Source: Ensifer sp. LCM 4579
Lineage (GTDB): Bacteria; Pseudomonadota; Alphaproteobacteria; Rhizobiales; Rhizobiaceae
Reading direction: 5' to 3'
Assembly: GCF_001854885.1 (NCBI RefSeq)
Contig: NZ_MDDV01000025.1
Span: forward strand, 1-34,484
Length of the DNA: 34,484 bases
Both the position numbers and the translations under genes were made by a program. Below the pieces are notes generated by a model. It made no database searches, was not told the DNA's origin, and worked only from the letters and a program-made list of their open reading frames with translations. Positions within the stretch are counted from its first letter, which is position 1. The number at the start of each line of letters is the position of its first letter. Shown here piece after piece: positions 15,873-26,639 of this stretch.

Positions 15873-15919
15873 CGGTCGGATTGCGACCGCTCCCGGCCGT
15901 GGCGCTTCGAGCCACGGCC
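15873..15919 (+). other. Two hairpins between binding-protein and permease genes
   Basis: CGGTCG/CGACCG (15873-15878, 15884-15889) is followed by a perfect 9-bp stem GGCCGTGGC/GCCACGGCC (15895-15903, 15911-15919). Stable stems after a binding-protein gene commonly protect its mRNA and lower expression of the permease genes. The lack of a U-tract argues against full termination. Confidence 0.55.
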
Positions 15920-15948
15920 AATGACTTGCCATTTTCATGAGGTTGACG

Positions 15949-16848
15949 ATGGTTCACGCGCGCCGCGGCGGCATCGGCCGGTATTATGACGTCAATGGCT
16001 GGCTCTTCGTCGCGCCGGCGCTCGGGCTGATCGCCCTTTTCATGGTCTACCCGATCCTGTGGTCGCTCTGGATGTCCTTCCAGGCCGGCCGCGGGATGAC
16101 GATGAAGTTCGCAGGCTTCGCCAACATCGTCCGCCTCTGGAACGATCCCATCTTCATCAAGGCGCTTACCAACACGATGACCTATTTCGTGGTGCAGGTG
16201 CCGATCATGATCCTGCTCGCGCTGATCCTGGCGTCGCTTCTCAACAATCCGCGCCTCGTCGGCCGCGGTCTGTTCCGGACCGCGATCTTCCTGCCCTGCG
16301 TCACCTCGCTCGTGGCCTATTCCGTGCTCTTCAAGGGCATGTTCGCCCCCGATGGCATCGTCAACTCGACGCTCCAGGCGATCGGCATCATTGCCTCGCC
16401 CATTCCGTGGCTGACGCATCCTTTCTGGGCGAAGACGCTCGTCATCATCGCGATCACCTGGCGCTGGACCGGCTACAACATGATCTTCTATCTCGCCGCC
16501 CTGCAGAATATCGACAAATCGATCTACGAGGTGGCTCGCATCGATGGCGTCCCGGCCTGGGCGCGCTTCACCCACATCACCATTCCACTGCTGAAACCGG
16601 TGATCCTCTTCACGACGGTGATCTCGACGATCGGCACGCTGCAGCTCTTCGACGAAGTCTACAACCTGACCGAGGGCAAGGGCGGCCCCTCGAACGCGAC
16701 GCTGACGCTCTCGCTCTACATCTATAACCTCACCTTCCGCTTCATGCCGAGTTTCGGCTATGCGGCGACGGTCTCCTACGTAATCGTCGTGCTCGTGGCC
16801 CTTCTTGCCTTCCTGCAGTTCTTCCTGGCACGGGAGCGCGACCGATGA
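15949..16848 (+). CDS. lacF: LacF-type ABC transporter permease
   Basis: The 299-residue inner-membrane permease has six predicted helices, beginning GWLFVAPALGLIALFMVYPILWSLWMSF, and the cytoplasmic EAA loop EVARIDGVPAWARFTHITIPLLKP that contacts the ATPase. It belongs to the MalF-type branch without the long periplasmic insert. The ATG at 15949 is preferred because GAGGT lies just upstream; an ATG four codons earlier overlaps that site. Its length is close to the 298 residues recalled for A. radiobacter LacF. It overlaps the next permease gene by four bases (ATGA), which couples their translation. It should pair with LacG and LacK. Confidence 0.86.
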   Translation: MVHARRGGIGRYYDVNGWLFVAPALGLIALFMVYPILWSLWMSFQAGRGMTMKFAGFANIVRLWNDPIFIKALTNTMTYFVVQVPIMILLALILASLLNNPRLVGRGLFRTAIFLPCVTSLVAYSVLFKGMFAPDGIVNSTLQAIGIIASPIPWLTHPFWAKTLVIIAITWRWTGYNMIFYLAALQNIDKSIYEVARIDGVPAWARFTHITIPLLKPVILFTTVISTIGTLQLFDEVYNLTEGKGGPSNATLTLSLYIYNLTFRFMPSFGYAATVSYVIVVLVALLAFLQFFLARERDR

Positions 16849-17666
16849 GGACGAAATCCACGAACATACTCCCGGCGCTTTTCACCTACGGCTTCGTCGG
16901 ACTGATGGCTTTCCTCTCTGTTTTCCCATTCATCTGGATGGTGCTCGGTGCCACCAATGCGTCGATCGACATCATCAAAGGCAAGATGCTGCCGGGTGAA
17001 GCGCTGGCGACCAATGTCGCCAATTTCTTCACGCTGGTGAACGTGCCACTCGTCTTCTGGAATTCGGCGAAGGTTACCATTCTCGCGACGGTGCTGACGC
17101 TCGCCGTCTCGTCGCTGGCCGGTTACGGCTTCGAGATCTTCCGCTCGCGCCAGCGCGAACGACTCTACAGCGCCATGCTGCTGACGCTGATGATCCCGTT
17201 CGCGGCGCTGATGATCCCGCTCTTCATCATGATGGGCAAGGCCGGCCTCATCAACACCCATATCGCCGTCGTGCTGCCGACGATTGGCTCGGCCTTCGTC
17301 GTCTTCTATTTCCGGCAGAGCACCAAGGCGTTCCCCTCGGAACTGCGCGATGCCGCGAAGGTCGACGGGCTCAAGGAGTGGCAGATCTTCCTCTATATCT
17401 ACGTGCCGGTGATGCGCTCCACCTATGCGGCGGCCTTCATCATCGTGTTCATGACCGCATGGAACAATTATCTCTGGCCGCTGATCGTCCTGCAGTCCAA
17501 CGAGACCAAGACGATCACCCTGGTCATCTCCTCGCTCGCCTCCGCCTACTATCCCGATTACGGCGTTGTCATGGTCGGCACGATCCTCGCGACGCTGCCG
17601 ACGCTTGCCGTCTTCTTCTTCATGCAACGCCAGTTCGTCCAGGGCATGCTGGGCTCAGTCAAATAG
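16845..17666 (+). CDS. lacG: LacG-type ABC transporter permease
   Basis: The 273-residue MalG-type permease starts with a helix around FVGLMAFLSVFPFIWMVLGATN and contains the EAA loop ELRDAAKVDGLKEWQIFLYIYVPVMRS. Six helices are predicted and the protein ends FFFMQRQFVQGMLGSVK, the usual MalG-type end. Length equals that recalled for A. radiobacter LacG (273). The start overlaps the lacF stop by four bases. With LacF it forms the membrane channel of the operon 1 importer. Confidence 0.86.
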   Translation: MRTKSTNILPALFTYGFVGLMAFLSVFPFIWMVLGATNASIDIIKGKMLPGEALATNVANFFTLVNVPLVFWNSAKVTILATVLTLAVSSLAGYGFEIFRSRQRERLYSAMLLTLMIPFAALMIPLFIMMGKAGLINTHIAVVLPTIGSAFVVFYFRQSTKAFPSELRDAAKVDGLKEWQIFLYIYVPVMRSTYAAAFIIVFMTAWNNYLWPLIVLQSNETKTITLVISSLASAYYPDYGVVMVGTILATLPTLAVFFFMQRQFVQGMLGSVK

Positions 17667-17674
17667 GAACGATG

Positions 17675-19929
17675 ATGCGCTCTGTTACCTCCTTCAACGA
17701 TGAATGGGTCTTCTCGGAAGGCTTCGCGGATGCCGGCACGCTGAGGAGCGGAGAGCCGGTAAGCCTGCCGCACAATGCGGTCGAACTTCCCTTCAACTAT
17801 TTCGACGAGACGTGCTACCAGCGCGCCTTCACCTATCAGAAGGTGCTTGCCTGGCGCCCGGAATTCGAGTCCCGGGAAGTCTCGCTCGTCTTCGACGCGG
17901 CGATGGCGGATGCCGTCGTCTATCTGAACGGCGAGGAGGTCGTCGCCCACAAGGACGGCTATACGCCTTTCGAGGCGCGGCTGACCGGACGGCTGCGCAA
18001 CGGCGACAATCTGATCACCGTCAAGATCGACGGAAGCGAGAATCCGGAGATCCCGCCCTTCGGCGGACGGATCGATTATCTCACCTATGCCGGCATCTAC
18101 CGCGACGTATGGCTCAAGGTCACCGACGCGGTGTCGATCGCCAATATAAAGGTCGAAACCCGCGACGTCCTGGACGACACCAAATCCGTCAGCGTTCGCT
18201 GCGATCTGGCAAACCCGCAGGGACTGAGCGTCGAGGGCACGGTGACGGCGCTTCTGAGGGACGCGAAGGGTGAATTGCTGGCCGAAGCGGTCGGCGAGAC
18301 CCAAGGCGAGGGTGTCACGCTCGACATGACCGGCCTTACGGGCATTTCGCTCTGGGACATCGACAATCCTGTGCTTTACCAGATGGAGGTCCAGCTCCGG
18401 ACCGATCACGGCCGCGACCTCCATGCTGCGCATTTCGGTTTCCGCACGGCGCAATTCACTGCGGGAGGCTTCCGCCTCAACGGGCGGCCGCTCAAGATCC
18501 GCGGCCTCAACCGGCACCAGGCCTTCCCCTATGTCGGCTACGCCATGGGCCGCACGGCGCAGGAGCGCGACGCGGAGATCCTCAAGCACACGCTCCACTG
18601 CAATCTCGTGCGCACATCGCACTACCCGCAGTCAAAATGGTTCCTCGACCATTGCGACCGCATCGGCCTCTTGGTCTTCGAGGAAATCCCCGGCTGGCAG
18701 CACATCGGCGGCGAGCAATGGAAAGAAGAGGCGATCCTGAACGTCCGCCGGATGATCGAGCGCGACTGGAACCATCCATCGATCGTCATCTGGGGCGTGC
18801 GCATCAACGAATCCCAGGATTCCCACGACTTCTACCTAGAGACTAATCGGCTCGCCCGCGAGCTCGACCCGACCCGCCAGACGGGCGGCGTGCGCTACAT
18901 CACCGACAGCGAGTTCCTCGAAGACGTCTATACGATGAACGACTTCATCCTCGGCAATGAGGAACTGCCGGGCTCGAACCGTCCGCGCACGCCATTGCGC
19001 CCCCCGCAGGAATGCACCGGACTTCCGCGCAAGGTGCCGTACCTCATCACGGAATTCGGCGGCCACATGTATCCGACGAAGATCTACGACCAGGAGCAGC
19101 GCCAGGCCGAGCATGTGCGCCGCCACCTCGAAGTGCTGAACGCTGCCCACGGCGATGCGAGCATTTCCGGCGCAATCGGCTGGTGCATGTTCGACTACAA
19201 CACCCACAAGGATTTCGGCTCCGGCGACCGGATCTGCTATCACGGCGTCATGGACATGTTCCGCGAGCCGAAATTCGCGGCTTACGTTTATGCGAGCCAG
19301 TGCGACCCGTCGGAGGAAGTGGTGATGAAGCCCGTGACCTTCTGGGCGCGCGGCGAACGCAATATAGGCGGGGTGCTGCCCTTGATCGTGCTCACCAATT
19401 GCGACGAGGTCGAACTGAAATATGGCGCGCTCACGAAGCGCGTCGGCCCGGACCGCGAAAATTTTCCACACCTGCCGCATCCGCCCGTCATCATCGATCA
19501 TCGCCACTTCACCAAGGACGAGCTCGGCGTCTGGGGCATGAAGTGGGAGAGTGCGGAATTCACCGGGTTCCTGGCCGGCAAGGCGGTCGCCCACCTCCGG
19601 ATGGCCGCTGATCCGGTGCCGATGTCGCTGAAGCTTCAAGCGGACAATGGCACGATCCGCGCCGAAGCTCGCGACAGCGTCCGCGTGATCGTCCGCGCTC
19701 TCGACCAGGTCGGCAATGTCCTGCCCTTCCTGAATGACGCCGTTGACGTCTCCGTGCAGGGGCCGGCACGCCTGATCGGTCCGAGCCGGCTCGTCTTTCA
19801 GGGCGGCTCGACCGGCTTCTGGTTGGAATCGACGGGAACCGCGGGCGAGATTCTGGTGACCGTCGCGTCGTCACGGCTCGGCACGACGAAGCTCAAGCTG
19901 TCCGCCGAGGCGGAAGGAGCGGACGAGGC

Positions 19930-19933
<4 letters not shown>
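17675..19933 (+). CDS. lacZ: GH2 beta-galactosidase (LacZ type), cytoplasmic
   Basis: The 752-residue protein is a glycoside hydrolase family 2 enzyme with a sugar-binding jelly-roll (about 15-155, with [31 protein letters not shown]), an immunoglobulin-like domain, and a TIM barrel from about residue 260. RTSHYPQS (313-320) and the acid/base Glu379 in [10 protein letters not shown] are seen, as is the nucleophile Glu460 in [12 protein letters not shown]-terminal beta domain follows. There is no signal peptide, so it acts on imported sugar. AGGA upstream favours the second of two adjacent ATGs (17675 rather than 17672). The operon order supports beta-galactosidase activity; beta-glucuronidase is a possible alternative within GH2. 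The stop overlaps the ATPase start by four bases. Confidence 0.85.
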
Positions 19934-21006
<1,073 letters not shown>

Positions 21007-21049
21007 CGGACGGGTCGGCGGGAGAAGCCTTTGAGCTGCCTGAGATCAT

Positions 21050-22099
21050 TCAGACACGAGCCGGCCCCGTGGACGAGCGTTCGACCAGATGGCAGGCGAG
21101 TTCCAGCCGGCGGGGCGGAAACGGCAGGTTGGAAAGGCTGTCGCGCAGGAGATCGAGGGCAGCCGAGCCGATTTCGCGCATCGGAATGTGCATCGTCGTC
21201 AGCGGCGGATTGAGGAAGGCGGCCTGCGGCAGGTCGTCCATGCCCATTACCGATACGTCGCGCGGCACGTTGTAGCCCATTTGCTGGATGCCAAGCATGG
21301 CACCGACGGCGAGGCTGTCGCCGGCCGCAAGGACGGCAGTGAAATCCAGCCCGCGTTTCTCGATGCGCGAAACGATGGCCTGGGTCGCGAGTTCGGGCAG
21401 CCAGTCATCGACCGGCACCACAAGGTCCGGGTCGAGCGGAAGGCCGCGGTGGAGCAGCGCATCGCGCCAGCCCTCGTAGCGACGCTCGATGGTGCGGCGG
21501 CCAGGCCGCATGAGGAAGAGGATGCGCTGATGACCGAGACCCATCAAGTGATCGGCGGCAAGCCGCGCGCTCGAGCGGTTGCATGGTGTGACGCTCGACA
21601 GCCGCATGAACGGATCGTCGCCGTTGAGCAGCACGACCGGCTTTTCGAAGTCGCGCGTCGCGGCAAGCAGCGCCTCGTCGTCGACGGTGAGGAAGAGGAG
21701 CCCGGCGATCTCCGGGTCGTCTTTTGCCTCCTTGAGCAGCGTGAGTTCCTCGGTCTTGTCGGCAATCGGCCGGGTGATGATCTCAAGAGCAAGGGCCTGC
21801 GCCCGCTCCTTTAGCCCGTCCAGCACGTAGAGCGTGAACTGGTTGCGCACGTAGTCGAGCATCGCGGCGCTCGAGGCGGCAAGAATGACCTTCTGGCCCG
21901 CGACAGCGGTCGGAATGACGTAGTTCGCGATCTTGGCCGCCTCGAGCACCTGCTGGCGGATCTCGGGGCGCACGCCCTTTTCTCCGGCCAGGGCCCGCGA
22001 GGCGGTACTCAACGAGACGCCGCAGGCGGCGGCGATATCCTCCAGCCGCACGCGCCGACTCTTCTTGCCTCGTTTACCCGGCAGCGGTTTTACAGTCAT
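21050..22099 (-). CDS. LacI-family transcriptional regulator
   Basis: The 349-residue protein has an N-terminal LacI helix-turn-helix (about residues 17-45, VRLEDIAAACGVSLSTASRALAGEKGVRPE) and a periplasmic-binding-like effector domain from about residue 75. The ATG at 22099 is preferred because GGAGAT lies six bases upstream and the protein then starts as the family does; the frame is open 21 codons further. The gene lies between two sugar operons, convergent with lacK and divergent from the GH105 gene. Two TGAGAAAA/TTTTCTC-like dyads lie in its divergent promoter region, implying autorepression and control of the GH105 operon. The effector is expected to be an intermediate of unsaturated galacturonide breakdown or a galactoside, depending on which operon is the true target. 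Confidence 0.9.
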   Translation of the reverse strand: MTVKPLPGKRGKKSRRVRLEDIAAACGVSLSTASRALAGEKGVRPEIRQQVLEAAKIANYVIPTAVAGQKVILAASSAAMLDYVRNQFTLYVLDGLKERAQALALEIITRPIADKTEELTLLKEAKDDPEIAGLLFLTVDDEALLAATRDFEKPVVLLNGDDPFMRLSSVTPCNRSSARLAADHLMGLGHQRILFLMRPGRRTIERRYEGWRDALLHRGLPLDPDLVVPVDDWLPELATQAIVSRIEKRGLDFTAVLAAGDSLAVGAMLGIQQMGYNVPRDVSVMGMDDLPQAAFLNPPLTTMHIPMREIGSAALDLLRDSLSNLPFPPRRLELACHLVERSSTGPARV

Positions 22100-22124
22100 C
22101 TCGCCATCTCCAATACCGCAATCA

Positions 22125-22180
22125 TGAGAAAAATTTTCAGATTGCGCAAGAGAAAACATCATGCATTATTTTCTCATGGA
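22125..22180. promoter_or_regulatory. Divergent promoters with two LacI-type operators
   Basis: TTGCGCAA at 22142-22149 offers a -35 on both strands. Minus strand: TTGCGC, 17 bases, CATGAT toward the LacI gene. Plus strand: TTGCGC, 16 bases, CATTAT toward the GH105 gene. Site A, GAAAAATTTTC (22128-22138), lies in the minus-strand spacer. Site B has exact arms GAGAAAA (22150-22156) and TTTTCTC (22169-22175) spanning the plus-strand -10. A small stem CGCCCA/TGGGCG (22183-22188, 22195-22200) precedes the GH105 ribosome binding site. One repressor could close both promoters. Confidence 0.6.
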
Positions 22181-22215
22181 GACGCCCACCGGCATGGGCG
22201 AATGGGAGGAATGCT

Positions 22216-23316
22216 ATGGCCCCGGACGGCCTCGATATTCGGGGTGGCCTCGACCGCCTTGTGACCGGAATGACCGGCCTCAAGCATGACGGCCGCTTCC
22301 ACGAGCCGAACCTCGACGGCACCGCCGGCGACTACATCAGCTTCGAAAGTTGGGAATGGCCGCAGGGCGTGGGACTTTACGGTCTTATCCGGCTGTGGCT
22401 CTTCACCGGGCGCGACGACCTGCGCCAGCTCGTGGAAAAATGGTACTCCGACCGGCTCGCTGCCGGACTTCCCAAGCTCAATGTCAACACGACGGCGCCG
22501 ATGCTCGGGCTGTCGGTTCTTTGGGAACGGACGCGCGACCCCCGCTGGCAGCCTGTGCTCGACGACTGGGCGAACCGCGTGATTTCGCAAATGGGTCGCA
22601 CCCAGGAAGGCGGGTTCGAGCATCACGTCTCCGACAAGATTAACGACAAAGAACTCTGGGACGATACGCTCTACATGGTGGCGCTGTTCCTCGCCTCCTA
22701 TGGCCAGGCAAGCGGTCGCCAGGAACTGGTCGATGAGGCGTCACGGCAATTCCTCGTTCATGCCCGCTATCTCGCCGACACCCGCACGGGCCTGTGGTTC
22801 CATGGCTGGACCTTCGACGGCCGGCACAATTTCGCGGAGGCCCGCTGGGCGCGCGGCAATGCCTGGATCACGGCCGGCATGCTCGACCTCTTCGATCTGG
22901 CGGAAATCGCAAAGCCGGTGAAGGACTACCTGCTGGGCGTGCTCACAGCCCAGGTCGACGCCTTGCTGCCGCTTCAAACGACGTCCGGCGCCTGGCGCAC
23001 CCTGCTCGACGACGCCACCTCCTATGAGGAGATCTCCGCCACGGCCGGCATCGGCTACGGCCTCCTGAAGGGGTATCGTCTCGGCCTCGGTACGCCGGCA
23101 TGGCGAAGCGCCGGATTGAAGGCGCTGCAGGCGGTGATGAACAACATCGACGAGACCGGCACAGTGCTCAATGTCTCCTATGGCACGCGCATGGGCTACG
23201 ACCTCCAGTTCTACAAGGACATTCCAATCCAACCGACGGGCTACGGACAGGCTCTGGCGATCCTTTGCCTCTCCGAGGCGCTGCAGCACGTCGGAGCAGA
23301 GGGACAATCGGCATGA
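22216..23316 (+). CDS. GH105 unsaturated (rhamno)galacturonyl hydrolase
   Basis: The 366-residue product fits glycoside hydrolase family 105 (YteR/YesR type), alpha/alpha-barrel enzymes that remove the 4,5-unsaturated galacturonate left at the non-reducing end by pectate or rhamnogalacturonan lyases. Visible features are SFESWEWPQGVGLYGL near the start, LPKLNVNTTAPML, the catalytic-region ELWDDTLYMVALFLA with Asp149/Asp150, and HGWTFDGRHNFAEARWARGNAWITAG. There is no signal peptide, so it works in the cytoplasm on imported oligosaccharide. GGGAGGA precedes the ATG. It leads the second operon and overlaps kduI by four bases, which fits since its product is the KduI substrate. Whether Rha-linked or GalA-linked substrates are preferred is not determinable. 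Confidence 0.9.
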   Translation: MAPDGLDIRGGLDRLVTGMTGLKHDGRFHEPNLDGTAGDYISFESWEWPQGVGLYGLIRLWLFTGRDDLRQLVEKWYSDRLAAGLPKLNVNTTAPMLGLSVLWERTRDPRWQPVLDDWANRVISQMGRTQEGGFEHHVSDKINDKELWDDTLYMVALFLASYGQASGRQELVDEASRQFLVHARYLADTRTGLWFHGWTFDGRHNFAEARWARGNAWITAGMLDLFDLAEIAKPVKDYLLGVLTAQVDALLPLQTTSGAWRTLLDDATSYEEISATAGIGYGLLKGYRLGLGTPAWRSAGLKALQAVMNNIDETGTVLNVSYGTRMGYDLQFYKDIPIQPTGYGQALAILCLSEALQHVGAEGQSA

Positions 23317-24149
23317 CGATGAAGGTTCTGTATGGAGCGTCCCCCGAGGACGTCAAAGGCTATGACACGGAGCGCCTTCGCTGCGCATTCCTCATCACCG
23401 ATCTGTTTGCGGCGGATGCCGTCAACTTCACCTACACCCACGTCGATCGCTTGATCCTCGGCGGCGCGATGCCGGTCGAAAAGAGCCTGACCTTCGGATC
23501 GGGCGCGGAGATCGGCACGCCCTATCTGCTCTCTGCGCGCGAAATGGGGATTGCCAATCTCGGCGGCACAGGCACCGTGACCGTCGACGGCAAGGCTTTC
23601 ACGCTGCAAAACCGCGACATTCTCTACGTCGGCCGCGGCGCGAAGGAAATCACTGTCGCGAGTGCTTCCGTGGAGGCCCCTGCACGGTTCTACATGAACT
23701 CCGTTCCTGCCGGCGCGGATTTCCCGCATCGCCTGATAGCCAAGGCCGAAGCAAAGCCGCTCGACCTGGGCGAGGCGCGCCGGTCGAACAAGCGCCGGCT
23801 GGCGATGTATATTCATCCCGAGGTGGCACCCTCTTGCCTGCTCCTCATGGGCATCACCGATCTTGCCGAGGGCAGCGTCTGGAACACCATGCCCCCGCAT
23901 GTCCATGAACGGCGGATGGAAGCCTATTGCTACTTCGACATGGCCGACACGGACCGCGTGGTTCACCTGATGGGCAAACCGGAGGAGACGCGCCATCTCC
24001 TCGTCGCAAACGGCGATGCCGTGCTCTCGCCGGCCTGGTCGATCCACATGGGTGCGGGCACCGGACCGTACGCCTTCGTCTGGGGCATGACCGGCGAAAA
24101 CCAGGAATATAACGACGTGGCCCCGGTGGCTCTGGCGGAACTGAAATGA
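23313..24149 (+). CDS. kduI: 5-dehydro-4-deoxy-D-glucuronate isomerase
   Basis: The 278-residue product is KduI, which converts 5-keto-4-deoxyuronate to 3-deoxy-D-glycero-2,5-hexodiulosonate in pectin breakdown. It has the same length as the E. coli enzyme, and the zinc ligands fall at the same positions: His196, His198 and Glu203 in PPHVHERRMEAYCYF, and His245 in WSIHMGAG. The cupin-like two-barrel pattern (GSGAEIGTPYLLSAREMGIANLGGTG) is intact. The ATG overlaps the GH105 stop (ATGA), with AGGGA upstream, and the stop overlaps the next gene by four bases. The neighbouring kduD at the operon end supplies the next step. Confidence 0.95.
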   Translation: MTMKVLYGASPEDVKGYDTERLRCAFLITDLFAADAVNFTYTHVDRLILGGAMPVEKSLTFGSGAEIGTPYLLSAREMGIANLGGTGTVTVDGKAFTLQNRDILYVGRGAKEITVASASVEAPARFYMNSVPAGADFPHRLIAKAEAKPLDLGEARRSNKRRLAMYIHPEVAPSCLLLMGITDLAEGSVWNTMPPHVHERRMEAYCYFDMADTDRVVHLMGKPEETRHLLVANGDAVLSPAWSIHMGAGTGPYAFVWGMTGENQEYNDVAPVALAELK

Positions 24150-26629
24150 CCAAAACGACATCACATATGAAAAGGGTGCTGAAGCCCGGCGAGGCGATCC
24201 GCTACTGGCAGCTCGGTGCTGTCGCCGAAGAACGTTTCGATGTGCCGGACGCCCCGATGAAAGGGGAAATGGACCCGTTCTTCTTCCTAACAAAGCACAA
24301 GAACTTCATTCCGCACGAATATCCCTGCCGCACGATCTTTGCCGAACGCTACCGCGGAAACCGACCCGACATACGTGGCGCATTCGGTGCCGCGCGGTGG
24401 TGGCTGCCCTTCGGTTCGCCGCGGCTCGACCTCTCGGGCTTCTGGTTCCGTCCGACGCGCCTTGCCGGCTGGGCGCGGACCTTCATCGAAGCGGACGCGG
24501 CTGGAACGGCGAAGGTTCGCCTCGGCACCTGCGGCGGCGCTGTCCTGTGGCTGAACGGCTCCGAAATCGGCTGGATGGCCCCCTACAGCCGCAATCTCGA
24601 GGCAAAGGCGGAATTCGACCTTCCCTTGAAGGCGGGCCTCAACGAGATCACCCTGTTCTTCGATGATCTCGCCGAGCGCGACGCCCGCTATTTCATCCAG
24701 CTCGACTATCTCGCGGGCCCGAACGCCGCGGTCGCGGTGCCGGTTCCCGGCACCGGGGAGGCTGCGGATGCGGTCGAAGCCGCGCTCGACGGCATGCATT
24801 TCGACCGGCCGGCCTATTTCGACGGCGATATGACGCTGATCTTCGCCGCCCCCTTGCCGATGGACGTCAAGGTCGATGTCGCGGTCGAGGGCGACTTCAT
24901 GTCGACCGAACGTTTCGATTACGACTTCGTGCTCAAGGCGGGCGAAACCCGCCTCGTCGTCGGCCCCTCGCGCGACATGCCGGCCGACTTCCGCCATTTC
25001 CGGGTGACGCTCGACGCGGAAGGTTTTGTCGCCTCCCGCTCGATCGGCGTCGAAATCTGCCATTCCGTCCGCCAAGGCAATGCACCCGCGTCACTTGCCG
25101 CACGGATCGACGAGACGCTCGACGAGATTTCCGATTTTTCCGAGCGCGACACGGTGCGCGCCTTCGCACGCCTAGCAAGCGGGCGCGGCGGTGCGGACAC
25201 GGACGCGATGATCGAGGAAATCCTGCCCTCGATCGAGGATTGCCACGACTGCGCGGATTTCTCCCTCGTGCCGCTCATCTGGTCGCGCACGGTCTGGGGC
25301 GCGGATATCGGCGCGGCGACCCGCATACGCATCGACCGCGCCATCCTCGGCTTCCGCTACTGGATGGACGAGCCAGGCAACGACGTCCAATGGTATTTCT
25401 CCGAGAACCACGCGCTGCTATTCCACACCTCGGCCTATCTCGCCGGCAACCTGCTGGCGGAAGAGACCTTCGTGCGTTCCGGCCGCAAGGGCGCCGAGCA
25501 GCGCGCCGTCGGTGCCGCCCGCGTGCGGGCCTGGCTCGACCATTTCGAAGCCTGGGAAATGGCGGAGTTCAACTCCGCCCCCTATTTTCCGATCGACCTC
25601 AAGGGTCTGACGGCGCTTGCCGCGCTGGCGCCTGATGCCGACATTGCCGAGCGCGCCAGGAAGGGCATCGTCCGGCTCTGCGAGATCGTCGCGCGCTCCG
25701 CCCATCACGGCATGGTGACGGCGGCGCAGGGGCGCTCCTATGAGCACACGCTCTGCGCCGGCCGGTCGCTCGAGCTTTCAGGCGTTGCCCGCCTGCTGTG
25801 GGGCAAGGGCTGGTACGGCCGACGCGTGCACGCGCTGCCGCAGCTTGCCGTCTGCCTGCGCGACCACGGCCTAGTGATTCCGGAAGCCTTCGAGGCCGTC
25901 GCGAACCATCGCGACGAGGCGCATCAGGAATGGTGCTTCTCCCAAGGCGAAAACCGCTTTGCCGCGCTCTATCACTACAAGAGCCGCGCCTTCGCCATGG
26001 GCTCGGCCGCCCACTACCGCTGGAACGAGTGGGGATACCAGGAGACCGTGCTGCACTTGAGGCTCGGCGAGCGGCCGGAGGCCGCGGTCTGGATCAACCA
26101 CCCCGGTGAGACGATCCAGTTCGGCTACGGCCGCCCGTCCTATTGGGGTGGTTGTGGCTCGCTGCCGCGCGCCCATCAATATCGCGGTCTGGCGGTGCTC
26201 GACTTCACGACGGTCGACGAACAGGCCGATTTCACCCACGCCTGGTTCCCGGTCGCGGAGTTCGACGAGAGCAGCGTGAAAGGCACGCTCGCCCTTGCCC
26301 GCAGCGGGTCCGGCGCCGTCCTTCTCAGCGGCAGCGCGCCGTTCGAGAGCGTGACCGTCGGCCCGTCCGCCAATGTCGAACTGCGCCAACCGGGCCGCAG
26401 GACGCGCTGGATCGTCCGCGTCTGCGAATCATCAAGCCTTGCGGAGGTCGAGGCACGCTTCGCGGCCCTTTCCGTGGAAGAAGAGGCCGACGGAACGCTT
26501 GTCGTCAACGATCCCGATTATGGGCCGGTGCGCTTCCGTGCGGACGGCTCTGCGGAAGCGGAAGGACGCACCATCATACCGAAGGCATTCACCGTCGCCG
26601 GTGAGGCGACGATGCTATCGGCAGCATAG
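24146..26629 (+). CDS. Large uncharacterised protein, likely carbohydrate-active enzyme
   Basis: The 827-residue product has no signal peptide and no family I can name with confidence. Residues about 60-195 read as a sugar-binding jelly roll like those of GH2/GH78 enzymes (VRLGTCGGAVLWLNGSEIGWMAPYSRN, LKAGLNEITLFFDD). About 200-310 looks like a beta-sandwich. About 320-690 is helix-rich with conserved-looking polar clusters typical of an alpha/alpha toroid catalytic domain: WYFSENHALLFHTSAYLAGN (416-435), AEFNSAPYFPIDLKGL, QGRSYEHTLCAGRS and HYRWNEWGYQET. The remainder is beta-rich. It overlaps kduI by four bases and precedes the importer genes, so it probably acts in the cytoplasm on the same imported pectin-derived oligosaccharide, as a glycosidase or lyase. 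An alternative start is Met8 (24167). Confidence 0.7.
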   Translation: MTKTTSHMKRVLKPGEAIRYWQLGAVAEERFDVPDAPMKGEMDPFFFLTKHKNFIPHEYPCRTIFAERYRGNRPDIRGAFGAARWWLPFGSPRLDLSGFWFRPTRLAGWARTFIEADAAGTAKVRLGTCGGAVLWLNGSEIGWMAPYSRNLEAKAEFDLPLKAGLNEITLFFDDLAERDARYFIQLDYLAGPNAAVAVPVPGTGEAADAVEAALDGMHFDRPAYFDGDMTLIFAAPLPMDVKVDVAVEGDFMSTERFDYDFVLKAGETRLVVGPSRDMPADFRHFRVTLDAEGFVASRSIGVEICHSVRQGNAPASLAARIDETLDEISDFSERDTVRAFARLASGRGGADTDAMIEEILPSIEDCHDCADFSLVPLIWSRTVWGADIGAATRIRIDRAILGFRYWMDEPGNDVQWYFSENHALLFHTSAYLAGNLLAEETFVRSGRKGAEQRAVGAARVRAWLDHFEAWEMAEFNSAPYFPIDLKGLTALAALAPDADIAERARKGIVRLCEIVARSAHHGMVTAAQGRSYEHTLCAGRSLELSGVARLLWGKGWYGRRVHALPQLAVCLRDHGLVIPEAFEAVANHRDEAHQEWCFSQGENRFAALYHYKSRAFAMGSAAHYRWNEWGYQETVLHLRLGERPEAAVWINHPGETIQFGYGRPSYWGGCGSLPRAHQYRGLAVLDFTTVDEQADFTHAWFPVAEFDESSVKGTLALARSGSGAVLLSGSAPFESVTVGPSANVELRQPGRRTRWIVRVCESSSLAEVEARFAALSVEEEADGTLVVNDPDYGPVRFRADGSAEAEGRTIIPKAFTVAGEATMLSAA

Positions 26630-26639
26630 CCGGCATGCC

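Noticed and set aside
14589..15938. A 449-codon minus-strand frame opposite lacE
   Set aside because: Antisense shadow of a recognisable binding protein with signal peptide and strong ribosome binding site.
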